Positions 55,327-62,436 of a stretch of DNA of 64,000 nt are shown here, one piece after another. The DNA comes from CAZWKX01 sp964633975 (GTDB lineage Bacteria; Actinomycetota; Acidimicrobiia; Spongiisociales; UBA11373). Every line of letters begins with the position of its first letter. Position 1 is the stretch's first letter. Below the pieces are notes generated by a model. The model saw nothing but the letters and a program-made list of their open reading frames with translations. It was not told the DNA's origin and searched no databases. The stretch lies in contig CAZWKX010000001.1 of assembly GCA_964633975.1 (NCBI GenBank), forward strand, positions 67,791 to 131,790, read 5' to 3'. The position numbers and the translations under genes were made by a program.

Positions 55327-56547
55327 TCAGTCCTCAGGCGAGCCGTCGCCCTTCTTCTCGTTTGTCTCCTCGGGCTCGCCTGCAGGCTCCGGCTCGCCCG
55401 CAAGCTCGGCGGCGGCCTCCGCCTGATCCGCCGGCTCGTCTGAAGGAGCGATACCGGCCTCGGGCTCCTCCGCAGGCTCGTCGGGCTCCTCCGCAGGCTC
55501 CTCCGGCTCCTTCACAGAGATCTCCGCTGCGTCGGCCGACTCGGCGCCGGTCTCGGGTTCTGCTCCGCCCTCTTCGGACGCGCCTCCGGCATGCTCGGTC
55601 TCAGACTGAATGTCGATGCGGTAGCCACTCAGGCGAGCAGCCAGCCGTGCATTCTGGCCTTCCTTGCCGATGGCCAGGGACAGCTGGTGATCGGGAACCA
55701 CGACGACGGCCTCCATCTCCTCTTCGTTGAGGATGACCTGGCGCACCTTCGCCGGGCCCAGCGCCTCTGCGATGAACTGCCGAACATCGTCGCGCCACTC
55801 CACGATGTCCACCTTCTCGCCGCGCAGCTCGTTGACCACCTGCCGCACCCGAGAGCCGCGTGCCCCAACGCACGCTCCGACGGGATCCACGTTCGGGTCG
55901 GTCGAAGACACTGCGATCTTGGTGCGGTGTCCGGCGTCGCGAGCAATGGCCCGAATCTCGATGACCCCCTCGACGAGCTCCGGGACCTCCAGCTCAAAGA
56001 GCCGGCGTATGAAATCGGGATGGCTGCGGCTTACCACGATCTGTGGGCCCTTGGTCTCGCCGCGCACCTCGAGGATCAGCGCCTTGACGCGCGCGCCGCG
56101 TTCCAGACGCTCGTAGGGAATCCTCTCACCGGAGGGCATGACCGCCTCGGCGTTGCCCAGGTCGAGAATGATGTAGCGATGGTCGGACTGCTGGACGATG
56201 CCGGTGACCAGGTCCCCCTCCCGCCCTTCGTAGATGTCGAACACCTGTGCCCGCTTGGCGTCGCGTAGACGTTGCACGATCACCTGCTTCGCCGTCTGCG
56301 CCGCAATACGGCCGAAATCCTCCGGCGTGTCCTCCCACTCGGCGACGACGTTGCCGTCCTCATCGAGCTCTTGGCCGTAGACCTTGATCTCACCGGTATC
56401 GGGGTCGATGGTCACGCGCGCCTCCTCGGCGGCGCCGGGGGTGCGCTTGTACGCCGACACCAGCGCATTGGCCAGAGCGTCGAGGATGGCGTCTGCGGGC
56501 ACTCCCTTGTCGCGCTCCAGAGCCATCAGCTCTTCCATGAACTCCAT
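55327..56547 (-). CDS. nusA: Transcription termination/antitermination protein NusA
   Basis: 406 residues. The N-terminal RNA-polymerase-binding domain (MEFMEELMALERDKGVPADAI) is followed by S1 (GREGDLVTGIVQQSDHRYIILDLG), KH1 and KH2 (VDPVGACVGARGSRVRQVVNELRGEKVDIVEW, LAIGKEGQNARLAARLSGYRIDI). After residue 320 comes a disordered acidic tail rich in Glu, Pro and Ala in place of the two C-terminal repeats of the E. coli protein. It lies 3 nt after rimP and is coupled to it. Confidence 0.97.
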   Translation of the reverse strand: MEFMEELMALERDKGVPADAILDALANALVSAYKRTPGAAEEARVTIDPDTGEIKVYGQELDEDGNVVAEWEDTPEDFGRIAAQTAKQVIVQRLRDAKRAQVFDIYEGREGDLVTGIVQQSDHRYIILDLGNAEAVMPSGERIPYERLERGARVKALILEVRGETKGPQIVVSRSHPDFIRRLFELEVPELVEGVIEIRAIARDAGHRTKIAVSSTDPNVDPVGACVGARGSRVRQVVNELRGEKVDIVEWRDDVRQFIAEALGPAKVRQVILNEEEMEAVVVVPDHQLSLAIGKEGQNARLAARLSGYRIDIQSETEHAGGASEEGGAEPETGAESADAAEISVKEPEEPAEEPDEPAEEPEAGIAPSDEPADQAEAAAELAGEPEPAGEPEETNEKKGDGSPED

Positions 56548-56550
56548 CGT

Positions 56551-57024
56551 CTACCTCACTTGCGGCCTCTTTGGGGCCTTCTCCCACCGGAACACAGTAC
56601 GCGCCGATTTCACCGCGCTCAGCGGAACGAGCCTCTCCTCGTCGTCTACGCGGACCGTGATCGCCTTGCCGTCGAACGCCTCGAGCACACCCTTGTGGAC
56701 TCGCTCCCCGGAGACGGGTTCCCCGGTCTTGACGACCACCTCCCGTCCAATCGACTTCTCGTAGTGGGCCGGCCGCCGCAGAGCGCGCTCCAGACCGGGC
56801 GAGCTCACCTCGAGACGATACGACCCCGCCACCGGATCCTCGACGTCGAACAGGCGCGAGAGGCCCCGCGACACCTCGGCGATTCGATCTACGTCGACCC
56901 CTCCCTCGGCGTCGACGGTGACCCGCACCAGGCCACCACCCACGACGAGATCATCGAGTACGACGCCCTCGGCCGCCAGGTACGACTCCACGAGCTCCCA
57001 GAGCCGCCCGTTCGTGTCGCTCAT
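56551..57024 (-). CDS. rimP: Ribosome maturation factor RimP
   Basis: 157 residues. Typical segments are GRLWELVESYLAAEGVVLDDLVV, LVRVTVDAEGGVDVDRIAEVSRGLSRLFD and AGSYRLEVSSPGLERALRRPAHYEKSIGREV. It acts in 30S assembly. ATG 57024 is chosen because GAGGG lies 9 nt before it; ATG 57033 in the same frame is too close to that site. It heads the rimP-nusA-infB operon and has a leader with a hairpin and U-tract. Confidence 0.95.
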   Translation of the reverse strand: MSDTNGRLWELVESYLAAEGVVLDDLVVGGGLVRVTVDAEGGVDVDRIAEVSRGLSRLFDVEDPVAGSYRLEVSSPGLERALRRPAHYEKSIGREVVVKTGEPVSGERVHKGVLEAFDGKAITVRVDDEERLVPLSAVKSARTVFRWEKAPKRPQVR

Positions 57025-57041
57025 CTTCCTCATCCCTCATA

Positions 57042-57070
57042 GAAAAAGTGGGCACATGAGCGCCCACTTG
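57042..57070 (-). terminator. Hairpin with U-tract in the rimP leader (proS terminator and possible attenuator)
   Basis: AAGTGGGC and GCCCACTT form a perfect 8-bp stem with an 8-nt loop, followed by TTTCT directly (five T in a row counting the end of the stem). It can end proS transcripts. It also lies downstream of the rimP promoter at 57093-57101, so it falls within the leader of the nusA operon and could attenuate it. Confidence 0.8.
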
Positions 57071-57092
57071 ATGCGTCCACTCAGTTGCGCGG

Positions 57093-57101
57093 AGTATACC
57101 A
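57093..57101 (-). promoter_or_regulatory. Extended -10 promoter of the rimP-nusA-infB operon
   Basis: TGGTATACT contains a near-consensus -10 (TATACT) with a TG-type extension, about 69 nt before ATG 57024. Transcription would start near 57086 and pass through the hairpin at 57042-57070. Confidence 0.6.
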
Positions 57102-57150
57102 GTGTGGCCCTTGGCGACCGCCCCGTGCTCGGAGGCCCGGTATTCGCGCT

Positions 57151-58863
57151 CTAGGCGCGTTCGGCCGCGACCATCTCGGCCACTCTGGCCACGGCATCGC
57201 CCAACGGGACCTTCTCGACGTGGGCGTCGCGGCGGCGCACCACCTCGACGGCACCGTCGGCAACACCCCTATGGCCCACATCGACTCGGTAGGGAATGCC
57301 GATCAGCTCGGCGTCGGCGAACTTCACCCCGGCTCGCTCGGCCCGATCGTCGATGATCACATCGACGCCGGCCTCTCGAAGACCGTCATAGAGGCCCTCG
57401 GCTGCGGCGACGACCTCTTCGTCGTCGCCTGTGACCACGGTCACGGCCGCTTCGTACGGGGCCACGCTCACCGGCCAGACGATGCCGGCTTCGTCGTGAT
57501 GGGCTTCGACGATGGCGGCAACGGTGCGGCCCACACCGATGCCGTACGACCCCATGACGACGGGCCGCTCCCGGCCCTCGGCGTCCAGAACCGTGACACC
57601 GAGGGCGTCGCTGTACTTGGTGCCCAGCTTGAAGATGTGGCCCACCTCGATGACCTTGCGCAGCTCGAGCGGCGATCCGCACACCGGGCAGCCCTCGCCG
57701 GCCTCGACCCGCCGCACGTCGAGCCAAAGGTCGATGGAGATGTCGCGGCCCACGTCCACGCCGCGCAAGTGCCAGTCGTCCTCGTTTGCGCCCGTCACCA
57801 TATTGACCCGGCCCTGCAGCGCCGGGTCGGCGATTATCCGGTAGCCGGAGACGCCCACCGCTCCGAGGCTGCCGGGATCGGCGCCGAGCGCGTCCTTGAT
57901 CTCTTCCGCCTCCCCGGACCGCACACCCTGGGTGCCGAGGCCGTCGATGAGCTTCTGCTCCATGACTTCGTGGTCGCCACGCAACAGCACGAGCGTGAGC
58001 TCACCGTCGATCACATAGGCCATGGTCTTGATCTGGCTGGTGGCCGGGGCGAAGGCTTCAGCGGCGGCCAACCCGGCGATGGTGCGGATGCCGGGGGTCG
58101 GAAACCGCTCGGGACCACCACTCCAGGCCTCGTCTTCGACGGGAGCCGAGGTCGATGATGCCCGCTCCAGGTTGGCCGCGTAGTCGCCGCGAACACACAG
58201 CGCCACCGTGTCCTCTCCGGCGTCACTCTCCACCATGAACTCGACCGACTCGGTTCCACCCATCACCCCCGACGAGGCCTGCACGGGCACGGTCGCCAGC
58301 CCGCAGCGGTTGAAGATGCGCGTGTAGGCGCCGTGGTGGTTGTCGAACTGGAGGTCGAGGCCGTCGGCGTCGAGATCGAATGAGTAGGAGTCCTTCATGA
58401 TGAACTCCCGGACCCGCAGCAGCCCTCCCTTGGACCTGGGCTCATCGCGGAACTTCGTCTGCAGGTGGTACCAGAGCTGTGGCAGCTCCCGATACGAGGA
58501 CATCTCGGCGGCGAGCAGAGCGAACACCTCCTCGTGGGTCATGGCCAGGAGCAGATCGGCCCCGCGGCGGTCCTGGAACTTCACGAGGATTCCCTCGACG
58601 TCGTCCCAGCGGCCGGTGCGCTTCCAGACGTCGCCCGGGTGCACCACGGGCAGCAGGAACTCCTGACCCCCGATGCGATTCATCTCGTCGCGGATGATCG
58701 CCGAGACCTTGGCCGAGACCTTCATGCCGAGGGGCAAAAGCGAGTATGACCCCGCCATGAGCTGCCGGATGAATCCGCCGCGAACGAGCAAACGGTGGCT
58801 CGCCGCCTCGGCGTCGGCAGGGTTCTGACGCAGGGTGGGAATAAAAGCCCGCGACCAGCGCAT
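57151..58863 (-). CDS. proS: Prolyl-tRNA synthetase, bacterial type
   Basis: 570 residues. Class II motifs: motif 1 region LLPLGMKVSAKVSAIIRDEM; motif 2 LQTKFRDEPRSKGGLLRVREFIMKDSYSFD; motif 3 VVMGSYGIGVGRTVAAIVE. An editing (INS) domain sits between motifs 2 and 3 (about residues 220-380), and an anticodon-binding domain forms the C-terminus. It charges tRNA-Pro and would edit Ala-tRNA-Pro. ATG 58863 follows GAGGAGTCATC. A terminator lies about 80 nt after the stop. Confidence 0.97.
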   Translation of the reverse strand: MRWSRAFIPTLRQNPADAEAASHRLLVRGGFIRQLMAGSYSLLPLGMKVSAKVSAIIRDEMNRIGGQEFLLPVVHPGDVWKRTGRWDDVEGILVKFQDRRGADLLLAMTHEEVFALLAAEMSSYRELPQLWYHLQTKFRDEPRSKGGLLRVREFIMKDSYSFDLDADGLDLQFDNHHGAYTRIFNRCGLATVPVQASSGVMGGTESVEFMVESDAGEDTVALCVRGDYAANLERASSTSAPVEDEAWSGGPERFPTPGIRTIAGLAAAEAFAPATSQIKTMAYVIDGELTLVLLRGDHEVMEQKLIDGLGTQGVRSGEAEEIKDALGADPGSLGAVGVSGYRIIADPALQGRVNMVTGANEDDWHLRGVDVGRDISIDLWLDVRRVEAGEGCPVCGSPLELRKVIEVGHIFKLGTKYSDALGVTVLDAEGRERPVVMGSYGIGVGRTVAAIVEAHHDEAGIVWPVSVAPYEAAVTVVTGDDEEVVAAAEGLYDGLREAGVDVIIDDRAERAGVKFADAELIGIPYRVDVGHRGVADGAVEVVRRRDAHVEKVPLGDAVARVAEMVAAERA

Positions 58864-58901
58864 GATGACTCCTCGGTCGGCGGGAGGATAGCCTCCCGCA
58901 G

Positions 58902-60110
58902 TCAGTCGCCGGTTGCTGCTTGGGCGACCGCGGCCCGACGTTCGGCGACGCGATTGGCGTCACCCTGCTCGGCGAGGAGCCGGGCCGCCTCCGCAGCCGC
59001 CTGCTTCTCAGCGCCGGCATCGGCAGCGGCGAGTCGCTGCTCCTTCCCTTCCTCGACCAGGCGGCGCGCCTCTTCGAGCAGCGCCTCGATCATCTCACCC
59101 TCCGGCACGACCCGAACCACGCGGCCCTTGATGAACAGATGACCCTTGCCCTTCCCCGCGGCAATCCCGATATCGGCCTCACGCGCCTCACCCGGGCCGT
59201 TGACCACACACCCCATGATGGCCACTCGGATGGGCAGGCTCTCCTGCTCCAGGAGCTGCTTGGCCTTCTCCACCAGGCCGATCACGTCGACCTCGGCTCG
59301 GCCGCAGGAGGGACAGGCGATGAGGTCGAGGCCGCTGAGCTCGCGCAACCCGAGCTGCTCGAGGAGGCGTCGCCCCGCTTCGGCTTCCTCAACGGGATCG
59401 GCGGTCAGCGAGAAGCGGATGGTGTCTCCGATGCCCTCGAGCAGCAGCGCTGCAATGCCGGCGACCGATTTCATGAGCCCCGCCGGCGGCGGACCGGCTT
59501 CGGTAACGCCCAGGTGGAACGGGTAGTCGACCCGCTCGGCGAGGAGGCGATAAGACTCGACCATGGCCGGAACGTCGGAGTGCTTCACCGACACTTTGAT
59601 GTCGCCGAAGCCAAAATCCTCGAGCAGGTGGATCTCCCGGAGAGCCGATGCCACGAGCGCTTCGGGTACCGGACCGCCGAAGCGCTCGAGAAGGTCCCGG
59701 TCCAACGATCCGGCGTTCACCCCCACCCTGATCGGGATCCCCCGCTCGGCAGCAGCGCGCGCAACCGCCTCGACGTGCTCGGGCTTCCGCAGGTTGCCCG
59801 GGTTCAGACGCAGGCCGGCCACCCCCGCCTCCAGAGCCGCCAAGGCGAGGCGATGCTGGAAGTGGATGTCGGCAACGATCGGCACGGGCGACCGGGGCAC
59901 GATCTCCGCCAGCCCCTGTGCCGCATCGACATCGTTGCAGGTGATGCGCACGATGTCGGCGCCTGCGGCGCTGAGAGCGTATACCTGGGCCAAAGTGGCG
60001 TCCACGTCGGCAGTCCTGGTCGTCGTCATCGACTGCACCGTGACGGGGCTGCCGCCGCCCACGGGCACGTTCCCGACCATGACGCGACGAGAGGGGCGCC
60101 GCCTGGTCAT
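58902..60110 (-). CDS. ispG: 4-hydroxy-3-methylbut-2-en-1-yl diphosphate synthase (IspG/GcpE)
   Basis: 402 residues. The iron-sulfur ligands are in IACPSCGRAEVD (two Cys) and IMGCVVNGPGEAREADIG (third Cys plus the Glu of NGPGE). The TIM-barrel N-terminus is NVPVGGGSPVTVQSMTTTRTADVDAT. It acts in the MEP isoprenoid pathway after Dxr. An Ala/Glu-rich helical tail of about 50 residues after KGRVVRVVPE is longer than usual. ATG 60110 overlaps the rseP stop codon. Confidence 0.96.
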   Translation of the reverse strand: MTRRRPSRRVMVGNVPVGGGSPVTVQSMTTTRTADVDATLAQVYALSAAGADIVRITCNDVDAAQGLAEIVPRSPVPIVADIHFQHRLALAALEAGVAGLRLNPGNLRKPEHVEAVARAAAERGIPIRVGVNAGSLDRDLLERFGGPVPEALVASALREIHLLEDFGFGDIKVSVKHSDVPAMVESYRLLAERVDYPFHLGVTEAGPPPAGLMKSVAGIAALLLEGIGDTIRFSLTADPVEEAEAGRRLLEQLGLRELSGLDLIACPSCGRAEVDVIGLVEKAKQLLEQESLPIRVAIMGCVVNGPGEAREADIGIAAGKGKGHLFIKGRVVRVVPEGEMIEALLEEARRLVEEGKEQRLAAADAGAEKQAAAEAARLLAEQGDANRVAERRAAVAQAATGD

Positions 60111-61210
60111 CGCAAGGTGAAGGGATCGGCGATATCGAGGTAGATGGCGAGCACGCCCAAGAGGATGAGCAGGATGACGACCGCCGCGGCCACAGGAGCG
60201 AGCTTCCGCACGTCGGCGGGGCGGCCCTTCACCCTTTCATAGGCGGCAACGGCGAAGTGCCCGCCGTCAAGCGGGTAGATGGGGATCAGGTTGAAGAGCC
60301 CCACAAAGACGTTCACAAGGGCGAGCAGCTGCAACGCGAAGGGGATGCTCTCACCGGCCGCCAGGTTGTAGATGCCGATCGGGCTCGCCGGGCGCACCTC
60401 GTCGGAGACCTTCTCGCCGCTCACGATGGAGCCGACGAGATCCCCCAAACCGCTGAACAGCTTCCACATGCCCTCCGCGCTCGCCACCACCGCGTCTCCC
60501 ACTGCAACGCCAGCTTCGGTGACACCGGCCAGCGGCCCTACCCGCTCCCGAATCACCTCCCGGCCCACACCCAGGTAGCCCAGAGTCTCGTCGCGCGGGT
60601 TCTCCGCCAGGGTCACGTCGAGCATCAGTTGGGCTCCCCCACGCTCGATGCTCAGCGTTACCGTCTCGCCCGGACCGGCGGAGGCGATCTCATCGACCAG
60701 AGCATCCCACGTTGGCGTCTCAACACCGTCGAGGGCCAAGATGACGTCTCCCTCCCGCAGATCGGCAGCCGCCGCCGGAGTCGGAGTGTCGGTTCCCGCC
60801 AACGCGGCCTCGACGCTGCCCACAACGTTGGCATCACCGATGACGTCGTGGCCGGTGCCGACCAACACCAGATAGAAGAGCAGGTAGGCCATCACAAAAT
60901 GGCTGGCCACCCCGGCGAGCACGACGATGGTCTTCTTCCAGAACGGCTTCTCGCGATAGGTGCGGCCCTCGTCCTCTGAGGCCACCTCCTCGTACAGATT
61001 CATGCCGACGATGCGGACGTAGCCACCGAGAGGAATGGCCTTGATCCCGTACTCGGTCTCACCCCTCTTGGTCGACCAGAGCCTCGGCCCGAACCCGAAG
61101 AAGAACTCCGTCGCCTTCATGCCGGTAGCCTTTGCGGCGATGAAGTGCCCCGCTTCGTGGATCATCACCATGGCGATGATCCCGAAGATGACGATCAATC
61201 CGCTGGTCAT
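60107..61210 (-). CDS. rseP: Site-2 intramembrane metalloprotease (M50, RseP-like)
   Basis: 367 residues, four membrane segments. The zinc site is MVMIHEAGHFIAAK (HExxH) near the N-terminus, with the third ligand in IPIYPLDGGHFAVAAYE. A PDZ domain lies between (ADLREGDVILALDGVETPTWDAL). It probably cuts anti-sigma factors or signal-peptide remnants; the actinobacterial relative is Rip1. It sits between dxr and ispG, the usual place in Actinobacteria. Confidence 0.95.
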   Translation of the reverse strand: MTSGLIVIFGIIAMVMIHEAGHFIAAKATGMKATEFFFGFGPRLWSTKRGETEYGIKAIPLGGYVRIVGMNLYEEVASEDEGRTYREKPFWKKTIVVLAGVASHFVMAYLLFYLVLVGTGHDVIGDANVVGSVEAALAGTDTPTPAAAADLREGDVILALDGVETPTWDALVDEIASAGPGETVTLSIERGGAQLMLDVTLAENPRDETLGYLGVGREVIRERVGPLAGVTEAGVAVGDAVVASAEGMWKLFSGLGDLVGSIVSGEKVSDEVRPASPIGIYNLAAGESIPFALQLLALVNVFVGLFNLIPIYPLDGGHFAVAAYERVKGRPADVRKLAPVAAAVVILLILLGVLAIYLDIADPFTLR

Positions 61211-61260
61211 TGGTGAGTTTCTCGAAGGTGGCTCATCGGCACGCTACCGGGGGATCATTG

Positions 61261-62436
61261 CTAGCACGAGCTTCCCACCAGGCCGGATGCAACGGCGCGT
61301 GCCTCGGCATCGGCAGCCATCACCTCCTCGACCGTAGCGATCGGTCGGAGCCCCACCGTGCTCAAGGCCTTCTCGACGACCGCGCCGATGGACGTGAACC
61401 CGATCTGGCCCTGCAGGAAGGCCTGCACCGCCACCTCGTCCGCAGCGTTGAGCACGGCCGGTGCCGAGCCGCCGGTGCGGCCGGCCTCGTAGCCGAGACG
61501 CAAGCAGGGGAAAGCGTCAAGGTCGGGCGCCTCGAAAGTGAGCGATAGCCCGGCCAGCTCGAACGAGCCGGACGGCGACCCGAGCCGGGCCGGGTAGGTG
61601 AGGGCATACTGGATGGGTCCCCGCATGTCGGGTTCGCCCAGCTGCGCCTTCACCGACCCGTCGGCAAACTCGACGAGGCTGTGAACCACGCTCTGCGGAT
61701 GCACAACGACCCCGATGTCGTCGTAGGCAACACCGAAGAGATAGTGGGCCTCGATTACCTCAAATGCCTTGTTCATGAGGGTGGCCGAGTCGACGGTGAT
61801 GCGCCGGCCCATACTCCACGTGGGATGGGCCAGTGCCTCTTGTACCGTCACGTCTTCCATCTCCCCGATTTTGCGGCCGCGGAACGGCCCTCCGGAAGCG
61901 GATAGCAGCAGGCGCCGGATCGACACGGGATCCTCCCCGACGATGCACTGGAAGATCGCCGAATGCTCAGAGTCGACCGGGATCAGCTCGCCCCCACCCC
62001 GTCGAAGCGCCTGTCCGACCACCGGCCCCCCCGCCACCAGGCTCTCCTTGTTGGCGAGGGCCAGGCGGTTGCCGGCTTCGAGGGCCGCCACCGAAGCCGG
62101 CAGGCCTGCCGAGCCGACGATGCCGTTGACCACGGTGACCCCGGGAAGGCGCGCCTGCGCTTCGATCGCCTCGGCGCCGTACTCGACCCGGCCCCCCAGC
62201 TCGGTGTCGAGGCGATCCCGCTCTTCCGACGTGGGGGCTGCCACCGCGACCGCACATTCGGGGTGCCGATGCGCGATCTCGAGAAGCTCCCGGGAGCCTC
62301 GCCGGGCTCCAACGGCCTCGACCTCGATGCCGAGCCGCCCGGCCACTTCCATCGCCTGCAGGCCGATCGAGCCCGTGGCTCCGAGCACGACGAGGGGCCT
62401 CAGACCAGCAGCCCCAGCGTCTCGTAGAGCACCCAT
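61261..62436 (-). CDS. dxr: 1-deoxy-D-xylulose 5-phosphate reductoisomerase
   Basis: 391 residues. The NADPH-binding motif is PLVVLGATGSIGLQAMEV; substrate and metal motifs are LANKESLVAGGPVV, IPVDSEHSAIFQC, LSASGGPFRGR and WSMGRRITVDSATLMNKAFEVIEAHYLF. It makes 2-C-methyl-D-erythritol 4-phosphate, the first committed step of the MEP pathway. ATG 62436 lies inside the 3' end of cdsA (37-nt overlap), so the two are coupled; a later start is possible, since the Rossmann motif begins at residue 14. Confidence 0.96.
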   Translation of the reverse strand: MGALRDAGAAGLRPLVVLGATGSIGLQAMEVAGRLGIEVEAVGARRGSRELLEIAHRHPECAVAVAAPTSEERDRLDTELGGRVEYGAEAIEAQARLPGVTVVNGIVGSAGLPASVAALEAGNRLALANKESLVAGGPVVGQALRRGGGELIPVDSEHSAIFQCIVGEDPVSIRRLLLSASGGPFRGRKIGEMEDVTVQEALAHPTWSMGRRITVDSATLMNKAFEVIEAHYLFGVAYDDIGVVVHPQSVVHSLVEFADGSVKAQLGEPDMRGPIQYALTYPARLGSPSGSFELAGLSLTFEAPDLDAFPCLRLGYEAGRTGGSAPAVLNAADEVAVQAFLQGQIGFTSIGAVVEKALSTVGLRPIATVEEVMAADAEARAVASGLVGSSC

